DNA of 64,000 bases, from positions 1 through 64,000 of the forward strand of contig CAYPMO010000014.1 in assembly GCA_964412015.1 (NCBI GenBank), read 5' to 3'. Every line of letters begins with the position of its first letter. Within the stretch, counting starts at the first letter, position 1. Source of the stretch: SZUA-318 sp964412015 (GTDB taxonomy: Bacteria > Gemmatimonadota > Gemmatimonadetes > Longimicrobiales > Gaopeijiaceae). The notes beneath the pieces were generated by a model. It searched no databases. It saw nothing but the letters and a program-made list of their open reading frames with translations, and was not told where the DNA came from. A program made the position numbers and the translations under genes. Of this stretch, positions 1-8,660 are shown one piece after another.

Positions 1-38
1 CGCGAGTGGCTCACCGACCCCTACCGGGACATCCAGCG

Positions 39-362
39 ATGATCGTCGTCACCACGTCGGACATCCCAGGCATGCGTGTCGTGCAGACCCTGGGCCTCGT
101 GCGCGGAAACACGATCCGCGCGCGGCACCTGGGCAGGGACGTCCTGGCGACCCTGCGGAACCTGGCGGGCGGTGAGATCCGGGAGTACACCAAGATGATG
201 GCCGAGGCCAGGGAGCAGGCGATCGACAGGATGGTGGAGGAGGCCGAGGCTCTGGGTGCCGACGCGGTCATCGTCGTCCGCTTCCAGAACACCGAAATGA
301 TGCGAGGCGCCGCCGAGATGCTGTGCTACGGAACCGCCGTGCGGCTGGAGCCCGCCGAGTGA
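39..362 (+). CDS. YbjQ/UPF0145 family heavy-metal-binding-domain protein
   Basis: Small cytoplasmic protein of 107 residues matching the YbjQ (UPF0145) family along its full length. The family opens with a short strand ending in an IPG motif, here MIVVTTSDIPGMRV, and then carries helices and the ADAVIVVRF strand near residue 80. The family forms oligomeric rings and is annotated as heavy-metal-binding from its fold; its true role is unknown. I chose the ATG at 39, although the frame stays open upstream to a GTG at 6, because family members begin right at this strand. It lies close to the window edge, so its upstream context cannot be seen. Confident on family, not on function. Confidence 0.85.
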   Translation: MIVVTTSDIPGMRVVQTLGLVRGNTIRARHLGRDVLATLRNLAGGEIREYTKMMAEAREQAIDRMVEEAEALGADAVIVVRFQNTEMMRGAAEMLCYGTAVRLEPAE

Positions 363-487
363 GTCCCTTCCGGCACGCTTGCTGATCCGCTCCTCCGCCG
401 GCATCTTCGCACCGCCTCCCCCGGGCGGGCCCTCGCGGCGGCTCCGTCGAGGGCCGTCGCGGTCCCGGCGCCCGCCAGGAGCCCCAG

Positions 488-1312
488 TTGGCGCATCTGG
501 TCGTTCTACTACCTGATCCGCGGGTTCGGGCGCGTTTCGCCGACGCCCTCTCCGGTGTCCATTCCGTGACGCTGGCGCCGACGTGGACGGAGCTCCGTCG
601 CGCCGCGGCGCGGGAGGACGTGCACGGATGCGCCGTGGACGCCGACTCCCCGAGCCGGGAGCAAGCCTTCCTGGAAATTCGCGACCTGCGCAGGAGACTC
701 CCCGACGTGGCGCTCGTGGTCTACGCGGACGTCCGCGAGTCCGACCCGGAACTGGTCCACCTCGGCCGCCTCGGCGTGGACGGCGTCGTGCTCGCGCGCC
801 GTCCCCCCTGGGCGAGCGCAATCCGCCGAGCCATCGAAGACGGCCTCGCGGCCGCGGGGGCCCGGGCGGTGGGGCGCTCGCTCCGGGGGCGCTATCCGGA
901 CCCCGGAGTGGACGCCGTGGTCTGGGCCGTCGAGCACGCCGCCGAGGGGCCGTCCGTTGCGCGCTTGGCGGCCGCCCTCGGCCACACGCCCCGGAGCCTG
1001 GCGGCCTTGCTGCGGGCCTCCGGCCTCCCCACTCCCACGAGAGTGCTGCTCTGGGGGCGTCTCCTCCAGGCCGGGGCGCTCCTCGCCCGCGACGCGTGCA
1101 CGGTGGAAGAGACGGCGCTGCGCTTGGGCTACGCCACCGCGAGCTCCTTCGGCCGGGCGATGAAGAGCGAGACGGGATGTACGCCGGGCGAGGTGGCCCA
1201 ACGGGGCGGCATGGCCTGCGTTCGCGCCCGTCTGTTCCGGAGTCGCGCCAGGCGTTCGACGGGAGCCGTCAGGCCCCGCACTGCCACACCTCCGACAGGT
1301 CTGCACCCATGA
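488..1312 (+). CDS. AraC-type HTH transcriptional regulator with N-terminal receiver-like domain
   Basis: Protein of 274 residues. Residues 1-115 resemble a receiver or pseudo-receiver fold (alternating strands such as HLVVLLPD and VALVVYAD), but the acidic phosphorylation pocket is not clear. Residues about 155-240 form an AraC-type double helix-turn-helix: the second HTH contains TVEETALRLGYATASSFGRA, the typical AraC recognition segment. The arginine-rich tail after residue 245 looks disordered. The TTG start at 488 is supported by an AGGAG six bases upstream. The stop overlaps the ATG of the next gene (1309), so the regulator is probably cotranscribed with the M28 peptidase and may control it; that link is inferred from position only. 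Confidence 0.75.
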   Translation: MAHLVVLLPDPRVRARFADALSGVHSVTLAPTWTELRRAAAREDVHGCAVDADSPSREQAFLEIRDLRRRLPDVALVVYADVRESDPELVHLGRLGVDGVVLARRPPWASAIRRAIEDGLAAAGARAVGRSLRGRYPDPGVDAVVWAVEHAAEGPSVARLAAALGHTPRSLAALLRASGLPTPTRVLLWGRLLQAGALLARDACTVEETALRLGYATASSFGRAMKSETGCTPGEVAQRGGMACVRARLFRSRARRSTGAVRPRTATPPTGLHP

Positions 1313-3810
1313 GCGACTACAAGATCCCCGAGCTCCCCTCCGACGACGAGCTCGGGATCACGAAGAAGGACCTCGAGGAGCTCGCGGAAGACGTCGAGCC
1401 CGAGCTGTCCGACAAGGAGAGGACAGCCCTCCTGGGCGAGGCACCCGAGCCTCCCCCCGCGCCACGAGAGCCGCTCGGCCCGCGAAGCCGTTGGGGTGGA
1501 CCGGCGATGCTCGCCGCCCTCCTGGCGACGGCCTGGCTCAGCAGCTCCTTCCGCATCCTACCCGCTCCCACGCCGGCCAACGCTCCCGACACCGCGTTTT
1601 CGTCCGCCCGGGCGATGTTCCACCTCGTGGAGATCGCGCGCCGCCCGCGCCCGGTCGGCTCCCCGGCCCACGAGCAGGTGCGCGGCTACCTCATCGAGCG
1701 GCTCCGCGATCTCGGCCTCGAGCCCGAGGTGCAGACGACGACCTCGCTCCTCCCCGTCGGCGAGATCCTCCGCGCCGCGACCGTCAGGAACATCGTGGCG
1801 CGCATCACAGGCAGCGCGTCGACCGGAACGATCGTCCTCACCGCGCACTACGACGGCCGGGAACTCTCCCATGCCGCCGCCGACGACGGCATCGGCGTGG
1901 TGTCGATCCTCGAGGCCGCGCGTGCGCTGACGGCGGGCACTCCGCTCCGGAACGACGTCCTCCTGCTCCTCACCGACGCCGAAGAGCTGGGCTTGATGGG
2001 AGCCCGGGCCTTCGTGGCGGAGCATCCGGCCATGGCCGACGTGAAGGTGGTGCTCTCCCTCGAGATGCGCGGGGCCGGCGGGCCGGTCATCATGTTCGAG
2101 ACGGGGCCGTCCAACGGATGGATCGTGCGGGAGCTCGCCGCCAGCGGCGCGAGGCCGTTGACCAACTCGATGTCCTACGAGTTCTACAAGCGCTTCCCGA
2201 ACGACACGGACTTCACGGTGTTCCGGCAGGCGGGCAGGCAGGGGCTCAACTTCGCCGCGATCGGAAGGCCGTCGGTCTACCACCAGTCGTTCGATACCCC
2301 CGAGATCATCTCCGAGGCCACGCTCCAGCACGAAGGCGCCAGCGCGCTCGCCGTGACCCGCCGCCTCGGGAACGTGCCGCTCGCCACCGTGGACGCACCG
2401 GACGTGGTGTACTTGTCCGTTCCTTTCCTCGGTCTCGTCGCGTACGATCTGGGGTTCGTGTCGCCGATCTCCGCGGCCGTTGGCATCCTCGCACTCCTCG
2501 TGCTTCTTCCGGTCCGGCGCGCTTCCGCGGGCTGGACGGGCGTCCTGGCGGGCCTGATCCTCGGTGCCCTCTCGGTGGGCGCCATGGCCGGGGCGGGCTG
2601 GATCCTCATGCGGTGGCTCCCGCGCTTCCACCCGGAGTACGGATCGCTCCAAGGCAGCGTGTTCCACTCCGAGGGCTGGTACGTCTCGGCCCTGGTGGCG
2701 GTGGGCCTGGCCGTGGTGACGCTGTTCCTCGGCGTCGCGCGCCGACGCCTGGGCGTCGCCGAGCTCGCGTGGGGCGCGCTCGTATTGCCGCTCGCGGGAA
2801 TGACGTACATCACGTTCGCGTTCCCGTCCGCGGCGATGAACCTCCAGGTACCCCTGGCGTTCGCGTTCCTGGCCGTCGGGCTCTCCGTGCTCGAGGCGCG
2901 AGGACGCCTCGGGGCCGCCGTCGCGGTCGGGATCTTCGCGCTGACCCTGCCGGTGCTCGCCCTTCTGGTCCCTTTGATCGAGTCCATCTGGCTGGGCCTG
3001 AGCTTCGGCGCCGCGCCCGCCGTGGGTGGAGCCGCTGCGCTCATCCTTCTGCTGGCCGTGCCGGCCCTGGACCGGCTGCGGTCTCCCAACACGTGGTGGG
3101 CCCCCACGCTCGCGCTCGTGGTCGCGGCGGCGTGCCTGGGGCTGGGGATCCGCGCGGCCGCGCCGGACGCTGCCCGGCCGGCTCCGTCCACGCTGTCCTG
3201 GGCCTACGACCACGGCAGCGCGGAGACGCTCTGGCTGACGGCGGGCGACCAGGATCTGGTGGACGCCCCGGCGCAGGCGTGGGCGACGGAGCGCGCCGGC
3301 GCGGCGTTCACGGCCACGCGCCAGCTCGCGGAGTTCGGGCTCGGGCGGCGCGAGTACCACGTCGCGCCGGCCGAGGCGCGCCCCGTCCGACCACCGGAGG
3401 TATGGCTCCTGTCCGACACCACGGTGGANNNNNNNNNNNNNNNNNNNNNNNNNNNNNNNNNNNNNNNNNNNNNNNNNNNNNNNNNNNNNNNNNNNNNNNN
3501 NNNNNNNNNNNNNNNNNNNNNNNNNNNNCGGCCGGAGGAGCTCCTCGGACCCGAGCCGTTCCGGCGGCCCCCGGAGCTCGCGCCGGACATCACGTGGTTG
3601 AGCGACCGGGCCGTCTTCCGCACCCCGGCCACGGCCCTCGTTCTGATCCCGGGGCCGCCCCCGTTCCCCCTGGAGACGGCAGGCACGGAGGCACCGGCCG
3701 CCCCGCCGGACACCGCCTCCGTCGGGGCGGCTCCGGACTCGCCGGCGGCCCCGTCCCGCGATACCGTGCCGCAGGACACCGTTCCCCCCGACACCCCACG
3801 AGCTCGATGA
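1309..3810 (+). CDS. Membrane-anchored M28 family zinc peptidase, interrupted by an assembly gap
   Basis: About 833 codons as assembled. The acidic N-terminus (1-55) precedes one membrane segment near residues 65-80. An M28 aminopeptidase domain follows: TAHYDG supplies a zinc His (180) and Asp (182), the ADDG at 192 and the EE pair at 225-226 are metal or catalytic residues, and YHQSFDTPE supplies the last His. Residues about 370-620 are hydrophobic with seven or so membrane helices, an arrangement like the Fxna/ERMP1 type of M28 protein. After the 100-N run the frame continues with a proline- and threonine-rich tail. Because N runs are nominal, continuity across the gap is assumed, not shown. 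The start ATG overlaps the preceding regulator by four bases. Confidence 0.8.
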   Translation: MSDYKIPELPSDDELGITKKDLEELAEDVEPELSDKERTALLGEAPEPPPAPREPLGPRSRWGGPAMLAALLATAWLSSSFRILPAPTPANAPDTAFSSARAMFHLVEIARRPRPVGSPAHEQVRGYLIERLRDLGLEPEVQTTTSLLPVGEILRAATVRNIVARITGSASTGTIVLTAHYDGRELSHAAADDGIGVVSILEAARALTAGTPLRNDVLLLLTDAEELGLMGARAFVAEHPAMADVKVVLSLEMRGAGGPVIMFETGPSNGWIVRELAASGARPLTNSMSYEFYKRFPNDTDFTVFRQAGRQGLNFAAIGRPSVYHQSFDTPEIISEATLQHEGASALAVTRRLGNVPLATVDAPDVVYLSVPFLGLVAYDLGFVSPISAAVGILALLVLLPVRRASAGWTGVLAGLILGALSVGAMAGAGWILMRWLPRFHPEYGSLQGSVFHSEGWYVSALVAVGLAVVTLFLGVARRRLGVAELAWGALVLPLAGMTYITFAFPSAAMNLQVPLAFAFLAVGLSVLEARGRLGAAVAVGIFALTLPVLALLVPLIESIWLGLSFGAAPAVGGAAALILLLAVPALDRLRSPNTWWAPTLALVVAAACLGLGIRAAAPDAARPAPSTLSWAYDHGSAETLWLTAGDQDLVDAPAQAWATERAGAAFTATRQLAEFGLGRREYHVAPAEARPVRPPEVWLLSDTTVXXXXXXXXXXXXXXXXXXXXXXXXXXXXXXXXXXRPEELLGPEPFRRPPELAPDITWLSDRAVFRTPATALVLIPGPPPFPLETAGTEAPAAPPDTASVGAAPDSPAAPSRDTVPQDTVPPDTPRAR
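3429..3528. other. Assembly gap of 100 N
   Basis: A run of exactly 100 N, the usual placeholder for a scaffold join of unknown size. It falls inside the 3' third of the M28 peptidase gene. The flanking codons on both sides share the same high-GC third-position pattern in the frame of the gene, which fits one continuous gene but does not prove it. Confidence 1.
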
Positions 3811-4823
3811 GATCCCGCACCTGGATACCGGCGATCGCCGCGGTGGCCCTGGCCGCCTGCAGCGTGGAGCAGGCGAGCCGTTCCCAACCGCGATTCCAGG
3901 TCCCACCACCCGTCGAGGGCCGCTGGTACAAGGGCAACACCCACGCACACACCACCGAGAGCGACGGAGACTCGCCCCCGGAAGTGGTGGCACGGTGGTA
4001 CAAGGATCATGGGTACGACTTCCTGGTCCTGTCCGACCACAACGTGTTCACCGACCCGGCGACGCTCGCGCACCTGGTGGATTCGACGTTCCTGCTCATC
4101 CCTGGCGAGGAGCTGACGTCGAGCTTCGAGAGCCGTCCCGTCCACGTGAACGGGCTCAACCTGCCCGGGGTCGTGGAGGAGCGAACCGATTCGACGCTGG
4201 TCGGGACCCTCCAGGCGAACGTGGACGCGGTGCGGGAGGTCAACGGGGTACCGCACATCGACCACCCCAACTTCCAGTGGGCCTTCGGCGCCGCGGAGTT
4301 GGCTCAGGTCGAGCGATACAAGCTCCTGGAGATCTTCAACGGGCACCCCCTCGTGCACAACGAAGGCGGCGGCGGCACGCCCGGCATGGAGGAGGTCTGG
4401 GACGCGCTCCTCACGGGTGGCAAGCGGATCTACGGGATCGCCGTGGACGACGCGCACCACTTCCAGGGCGAGTTCGGTCGCAACCGCGCCAATCCGGGGC
4501 GGGGATGGCTCGGAGTGAAGGCGACATCGTTGGACGCGGCGGCGATCATGGACGCCCTGGAGGCCGGCAGCTTCTACGCCAGCACGGGCGTGGTCCTCGC
4601 CGACGTCGTCGTGGCACCGAGCCGTCTCGAGGTCCATATCGCGCCGGATCGGGATTTCCGCTACACGACGGTCTTCATCGGTCCGAAGGGGCGCGAGCTC
4701 GCCCGCTCGACCGACAACCCCGCGGTCTACGAGCTGGTCGAGGACGTAGGATACGTGCGCGCCCGGGTGACCGACTCGATGGGCTGGCGCGCCTGGACGC
4801 AGCCCGTGTTCGTGGCACGGTAG
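3807..4823 (+). CDS. PHP-domain metallohydrolase lipoprotein
   Basis: Protein of 338 residues with a lipoprotein signal: hydrophobic residues 6-17 ending in ALAAC, so Cys18 is the likely lipidation site. The mature part is a PHP-type phosphoesterase or hydrolase: GNTHAHTTESDG (first His-x-His metal pair), LSDHN, the PGEEL strand and HIDHPN are the four PHP metal-binding motifs in order. The ATG at 3807 overlaps the stop of the peptidase gene (ATGA), suggesting translational coupling. Exported PHP lipoproteins of this kind are usually called CehA/McbA-like; the substrate cannot be read from sequence. Confident on fold and export, not on reaction. Confidence 0.85.
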   Translation: MRSRTWIPAIAAVALAACSVEQASRSQPRFQVPPPVEGRWYKGNTHAHTTESDGDSPPEVVARWYKDHGYDFLVLSDHNVFTDPATLAHLVDSTFLLIPGEELTSSFESRPVHVNGLNLPGVVEERTDSTLVGTLQANVDAVREVNGVPHIDHPNFQWAFGAAELAQVERYKLLEIFNGHPLVHNEGGGGTPGMEEVWDALLTGGKRIYGIAVDDAHHFQGEFGRNRANPGRGWLGVKATSLDAAAIMDALEAGSFYASTGVVLADVVVAPSRLEVHIAPDRDFRYTTVFIGPKGRELARSTDNPAVYELVEDVGYVRARVTDSMGWRAWTQPVFVAR

Positions 4824-4826
4824 CCG

Positions 4827-5039
4827 TCAACTCTTCGGGGTGGTCGGACAGGTGCTGATCCCAAGGACCGTATAGAGCGGACAGGTTCCCGCCAGCCCGG
4901 TGGCGAGCGGGATGATCCCGAGCCAGCCCCAGGGGGTTCGGGGCCCGACGAAGACGATCGCCAGCAGGCCGAGGCCGACCAGCACGCGGACGACGCGCTC
5001 CACCGTGTGCTCGTTTCGAGGAAAGATCTTCGAGGTCAT
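4827..5039 (-). CDS. DUF2892 (YgaP-like) small inner-membrane protein
   Basis: Seventy residues with two membrane helices (about 18-34 and 38-52) and the family signature GTCPLYTVLGISTC near the C-terminus, typical of DUF2892 proteins, which occur alone or fused to rhodanese domains. Role unknown; often found next to sulfur or redox genes. Its stop lies three bases beyond the stop of the convergent PHP gene, so the two transcripts meet tail to tail with no separate terminator visible. It is downstream of the MerR gene on the same strand, 125 bases away, and could be its target. Confidence 0.85.
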   Translation of the reverse strand: MTSKIFPRNEHTVERVVRVLVGLGLLAIVFVGPRTPWGWLGIIPLATGLAGTCPLYTVLGISTCPTTPKS

Positions 5040-5164
5040 GGGCTCCTCCGGGATCCGGCGAGGCGCTGCGCCCCGTCCGCTCCATTCAAAGCATGCGAGC
5101 GGCCGCGCGCAATGATGCGCTCATCCGACCGGCCGGACCCCCAACGGCCGGAGCCGCTGCGCCC

Positions 5165-5923
5165 TCAACCTTCGACCCGCGCGGAGCGACGCGCGCCCAT
5201 CGCGCGCCCGTAGTAGTCCCAGAGCCCATCCGGCATGTCGAACCCGTGGGCTCCGAGCACGTTGTCGGCACCCTCCTCCCGGTACAGGCGCCCCAGCGAT
5301 TCTCGGATACCCTGGTCTCCGCCCGTGAACTCCGTGATCAGGGCCTCGGCCCGCTCGACCAGCGCCTGCACCTCGGCCGAGGCAGGGTCGAGGCTGCGGT
5401 CCATGGCCCGGGCGAAGGCGTCGAACAGCCCCCTCCATTCCTCTTGCGCTCGGTGGATCCGCTCCTTCCCGACCTCCGACGCCCGCCGCGCGATCGCAGC
5501 CCGCTGCTCGGACGTGTAGTACTTCTCCAGGTGGAGCGTCCCCTGGATCGCGCCCGTGACCTCCTCGATCGTGAACGTCCCACCCTCCACCGCCTTCTGG
5601 CGGAGCGACTCCAACAAGCCGACCAGGCGGCTCGCGCGGGCGATCTCCTCCCGGATTCGCTCGATCTGAAGACCGAGCACGCGTGCGAGCGAGTACTCGG
5701 GCCGCTCCAGGCACTCCCTCACCTCGCGCAAGGACAGCCCGAGGTGGCGTAGCGAGGCGATCTGCTGCAGGCGACGGATCTCCGCGAGCCCGTACACCCG
5801 ATGCCCCGACGGCGTACGCCGGCTCGGGCGCAGCAACCCGATCTCGTCGTAGTGATGGAGGGTCCGCACGGACAGACCCGTACGCGACGCGAGCTCTCCT
5901 ACCTTCATCGCTTTCGTGGCCAC
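5165..5923 (-). CDS. MerR family regulator with TipAS antibiotic/ligand-recognition domain
   Basis: Protein of 252 residues. Residues 6-75 are the MerR winged helix (VGELASRTGLSVRTLHHYDE, then SGHRVYGLAEIRRLQQI); a dimerisation coiled coil follows, and residues about 130-245 form a TipAS-like helical ligand domain containing the acidic-aromatic EEWRGLFDAF segment. TipAL-type regulators activate resistance genes after trapping peptide antibiotics. I start at GTG 5923, preceded at a good distance by a run of G; an ATG at 5908 is the alternative. A MerR-style promoter lies just upstream (separate entry), so autoregulation is likely. Confidence 0.87.
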   Translation of the reverse strand: MATKAMKVGELASRTGLSVRTLHHYDEIGLLRPSRRTPSGHRVYGLAEIRRLQQIASLRHLGLSLREVRECLERPEYSLARVLGLQIERIREEIARASRLVGLLESLRQKAVEGGTFTIEEVTGAIQGTLHLEKYYTSEQRAAIARRASEVGKERIHRAQEEWRGLFDAFARAMDRSLDPASAEVQALVERAEALITEFTGGDQGIRESLGRLYREEGADNVLGAHGFDMPDGLWDYYGRAMGARRSARVEG

Positions 5924-5954
5924 GGTACCCCCGCTGAGGTCGTTCCGATCGCAG

Positions 5955-5985
5955 CAACGTAGAACCTCACGTTGCGTGAGGTGCA
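5955..5985 (-). promoter_or_regulatory. MerR-type promoter with 19-bp spacer and inverted-repeat operator
   Basis: On the minus strand TTGCAC (5985-5980) and TACGTT (5960-5955) are separated by exactly 19 bp, the long spacer typical of MerR-activated promoters. Within the spacer, 5963-5981 is a perfect inverted repeat: ACCTCACG, three central bases, CGTGAGGT. It is located to drive the merR gene starting at 5923 or 5908. The match to the MerR arrangement is read directly; binding is inferred. Confidence 0.75.
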
Positions 5986-6048
5986 AGCCCCCGGAGCCAC
6001 GAGCGGCGTCGGGGTCCCGCGTCCCTGCGGTCAGCCGGAGTCCCGGCT

Positions 6049-7254
6049 CTACCGCGGCATCCGGAAGAAACCGAAGTGCTCGGTCATATACGCCTCGAGC
6101 GCCACGGCCAGGGACGCCGCGAAGGCCCTCCGGTTGGCGTCCGTGTCCCGGATCCCGGGGCGGGGAAGCTCGATTTGCACGCCGCTCACCGTGCGCCCCG
6201 CCGTCATGGACCCGTGCCGTCCCGTATTGTATCCGCCCGTGAAGTAGGGGTCCGCCCCGGGCCAGGGATCCGAGGGGCTCGGCACGGAGCGGACGCCCTG
6301 TGCCTGGAGGTAGCCCCCAAGACTCTCGTCGCCCCGCAGGAGCCCGGAGAACGGCAGGGGTGAGGTCTCCGCCAGCGCGCGAATGCTGCTGTGCCGTGGC
6401 AGGTCCAGGGCGTCGATCTCCTCGTCCGTGTGGTTCAGCTGACCGGCGCTGAGCATATAGCCCAGCTCGGCCCTGGCGATCTCGTGGCCGTGTCCGTGCA
6501 GGTCGACGTAGAAGCCCGACCCGTACGTCCTGGTCACGATCGCCGAGGCGGTGTCGATGAAGCCCTGGAACTCCTCCCACGCATTCTCGGCGAACGGGTT
6601 GCCCTGCGCCGCCTCCACGATCTCGCGGTTGGGATCGAGCTTCGTGCGGCGCAGATAGACGATCACGATGTGAGGTGCCTTGCCCGTCCTCTCCACCAGA
6701 GCGTCACGGATCGCGAGCGTCGTCTCGATGGTGTTCACGTCGGTCACCGTCTCTCCGTACGCCCGGTCGGGGATCTCGGCGGGTTCGAGCGCGCCCCCGT
6801 GGGGTGCCGACATCACCAACGGAAGCTCGCCCGGGACGTACTCCACGTAGTTGTTCCGGCCGAAGTAGCTCGTCCCGGTCCGGTACGTGCCGACGGCCGG
6901 GGGGACCCACACCTCGAGCGCGGCCGTGCCCGAGGCACCCTCCACGGCGGCCGTGACGCTGGTGGTCCCCGGGCCCACCGACACCGCCACACCGAGGGCG
7001 TCCACGACCGCGACCGCGGCTTCGCCCGTCCGCCACCCGACGGGCGCGCCCCGCACGATCGCCCCGGTCTCGTCGAGAACCACGGCGGTGAAGCGCACCG
7101 TGTCACCGACGCCCACCGCCAGAGCCAGCGCCGGCTCGATCCGCACCGAGGCGATCCCCGGCCCGGTGCCCTCTCCTTCGCATCCGCACCCCGCCAGGAG
7201 CGCGGCGAAGGCCAACGCCACGCGCCGTCTGCGCGGGTCGGTTCCGATTCCCAC
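6049..7254 (-). CDS. Ig-domain lipoprotein with N-formylglutamate amidohydrolase-like domain
   Basis: Protein of 401 residues. The GTG start at 7254 has GGAGGGG eight bases upstream and gives a lipoprotein signal ending in LLAGC (Cys23). Residues about 35-115 form a BIG-type Ig-like domain (SVRIEPALALAVGVGDTVRF). Residues about 130-395 resemble N-formylglutamate amidohydrolases: MSAPHGGALEP and YVDLHGHGHE supply the His and Asp residues expected at the zinc site, and a late GVQIELPR strand is also characteristic. The usual cytosolic enzyme ends histidine breakdown; an exported, Ig-fused form is likely to act on some envelope or extracellular amide. No neighbour clarifies the substrate. Confidence 0.75.
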   Translation of the reverse strand: MGIGTDPRRRRVALAFAALLAGCGCEGEGTGPGIASVRIEPALALAVGVGDTVRFTAVVLDETGAIVRGAPVGWRTGEAAVAVVDALGVAVSVGPGTTSVTAAVEGASGTAALEVWVPPAVGTYRTGTSYFGRNNYVEYVPGELPLVMSAPHGGALEPAEIPDRAYGETVTDVNTIETTLAIRDALVERTGKAPHIVIVYLRRTKLDPNREIVEAAQGNPFAENAWEEFQGFIDTASAIVTRTYGSGFYVDLHGHGHEIARAELGYMLSAGQLNHTDEEIDALDLPRHSSIRALAETSPLPFSGLLRGDESLGGYLQAQGVRSVPSPSDPWPGADPYFTGGYNTGRHGSMTAGRTVSGVQIELPRPGIRDTDANRRAFAASLAVALEAYMTEHFGFFRMPR

Positions 7255-7375
7255 CGTTTGCGCCCCTCCCGCCGCGATGCCTACAGCCGTGTATGGAACG
7301 TACAGTCCCACGAGGTGGTCACGAACCGGAAATTCGCGGAACGTACCAAATTGAGAGTGACGGGTCGTCGCGGCG

Positions 7376-7389
7376 GTTGAATATTCAAC
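7376..7389. promoter_or_regulatory. 14-bp AT-rich perfect palindrome in a divergent promoter region
   Basis: GTTGAATATTCAAC is a perfect palindrome placed between the divergent starts of the lipoprotein gene (7254, minus) and the response-regulator gene (7424, plus). It is strikingly AT-rich for this genome and is 34 bases before the response-regulator ATG. It may be an operator; the factor is unknown. Confidence 0.45.
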
Positions 7390-7423
7390 ATTCCGGTCTT
7401 TTCCCCCTCGACCTCGGCAGGCC

Positions 7424-7873
7424 ATGGTTCCGACGCCACCCGCCGACGAAAGGTTCGTCGTTCTCGTAGTGGAGGACGAGCCCGACCACGCGGCGCTGAT
7501 CCAGGCGGCCTTCGCCTACCGCGACTTCCCCTGCATCGTGCACGTGACCGGCTCCAGCGAGGAAGCGATCGACTACCTGCTCGGCCGCTGGCCGTTCGCC
7601 GACCGGATCCGCCACCCGTTCCCCGACGTGATCATCCTGGACCTGGGGCTCCCGGGCATGGACGGCGCGGGATTCCTGCGCTGGATGAACACCCGCCGCG
7701 AGCCGTGGGCGCACACGCCCGTGGTGGTCTTCACGGCCAACACCGATCGCGCGGCGGCTGTCCAGGCGTTCTCGTTGGGAGCGCGTGAGGTGAAGGTGAA
7801 GCCGACGGACTTCACGGAACTCGTGGACATCGTGGACGGCGTGCTCCAGCGCTGGAAACCCAATATCGCTTAG
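7424..7873 (+). CDS. Single-domain response regulator
   Basis: Protein of 149 residues consisting of only a receiver domain. The acidic pocket is VEDE (Glu17-Asp18-Glu19), the phospho-acceptor is Asp73 in IILDLGLPGMDG, the switch Thr is 104 in VFTANTD and the conserved Lys is 126 in KVKPTD. The insertion around residues 55-66 resembles the Rcp1/CheY-like regulators that pair with phytochrome-type kinases. No output domain and no kinase gene is adjacent, so it probably acts through protein-protein contact with a distant partner. A strong hairpin follows the stop. Confidence 0.9.
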   Translation: MVPTPPADERFVVLVVEDEPDHAALIQAAFAYRDFPCIVHVTGSSEEAIDYLLGRWPFADRIRHPFPDVIILDLGLPGMDGAGFLRWMNTRREPWAHTPVVVFTANTDRAAAVQAFSLGAREVKVKPTDFTELVDIVDGVLQRWKPNIA

Positions 7874-7918
7874 AAGTCCGCCCCGGGGATTCTCACCTCC
7901 TCTTTTCCCGGCGGCGAC

Positions 7919-7952
7919 CCGGCCCGGCTCCGCGACCGCTGAGCCGGGCCGG
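7919..7952 (+). terminator. Rho-independent-like hairpin after the response regulator
   Basis: Twelve-base-pair GC-rich stem (7919-7930 with 7941-7952) around a ten-base loop, starting 45 bases after the response-regulator stop and followed by a pyrimidine run that includes only three T in a row. Likely terminator, though the U tract is weak. Confidence 0.6.
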
Positions 7953-8078
7953 CTCCCTTTCCGGTCTCTCCTCTCGAGGCGATGGAGCGGGCTCGTCCCG
8001 CGACCATTCGAACGGGACGTCGGCCCGCCTCGGGGGTGGACGGCAGTCGCGATGGACGTGGGGAGTCGGAGGCGTGTC

Positions 8079-8624
8079 ATGGCCAGCAGGGCGCGGGGGA
8101 TGCAGTTGGGTGCAGTCGTGGGAGGGGTGATGCTGACCCTGGCGATCGCCGCTTCCAGCGGTGCGGAAGGTAAGGACGAGGGCGCCCCGGCTCCCTACGT
8201 CGCCGCGGCGACTCCGGAGGAGGCGGGACGGTACGTCGTGATCGTCGGCGGGTGCAACGATTGCCACACGGTCGGGTGGGGCGAGACCAACGGTGGCGTC
8301 CCGGAGGACCGGTGGCTCACGGGGTCGCCCGTGGGCTTCAGAGGCCCTTGGGGCACCAGCTACCCGGCGAACCTGCGCCTCACCGTCCAGCAGATGGGGG
8401 AGGACGCCTTCGTCGCACGCGCCAAGGCGGGCAGGGGTCTGCCGCCCATGCCCTGGATGAACCTGGCGCGCACGACCCAGTCCGACCTGAGGGCCGTGTA
8501 CCGCTTCATCCGCGCGCTCGGCCCGGCGGGTGAGCGCGCGCCCGCCCCGGTCCCACCGGGCGTCGAGCCCGCCACGCCGTACATCGTGTTCGAGCCGCTG
8601 GCACCGTCGGACGCCGCGCGCTGA
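8079..8624 (+). CDS. Exported monohaem cytochrome c
   Basis: Protein of 181 residues. The ATG at 8079 has GGAGG six bases upstream; an earlier in-frame ATG (8052) lacks a site. A signal peptide or anchor covers residues 8-28. CNDCH (59-63) is the haem c attachment motif, and LPPMPWM around residue 120 offers the distal Met ligand. The sequence resembles single-haem subunits found with alcohol or sorbosone dehydrogenases and terminal oxidases. No catalytic partner lies next to it, so the electron donor is unknown. Confidence 0.85.
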   Translation: MASRARGMQLGAVVGGVMLTLAIAASSGAEGKDEGAPAPYVAAATPEEAGRYVVIVGGCNDCHTVGWGETNGGVPEDRWLTGSPVGFRGPWGTSYPANLRLTVQQMGEDAFVARAKAGRGLPPMPWMNLARTTQSDLRAVYRFIRALGPAGERAPAPVPPGVEPATPYIVFEPLAPSDAAR

Positions 8625-8660
8625 GCGCGGGTGGATGCTCGGGGAGGGCGGGGATCGGGA

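Noticed and set aside
1558..3993. Very long open frame on the minus strand opposite the M28 peptidase gene
   Set aside because: It is a by-product of high GC and few stop codons. Its translation is Arg-rich with no recognisable domain, it spans the N gap, and the plus-strand frame has clear M28 motifs.
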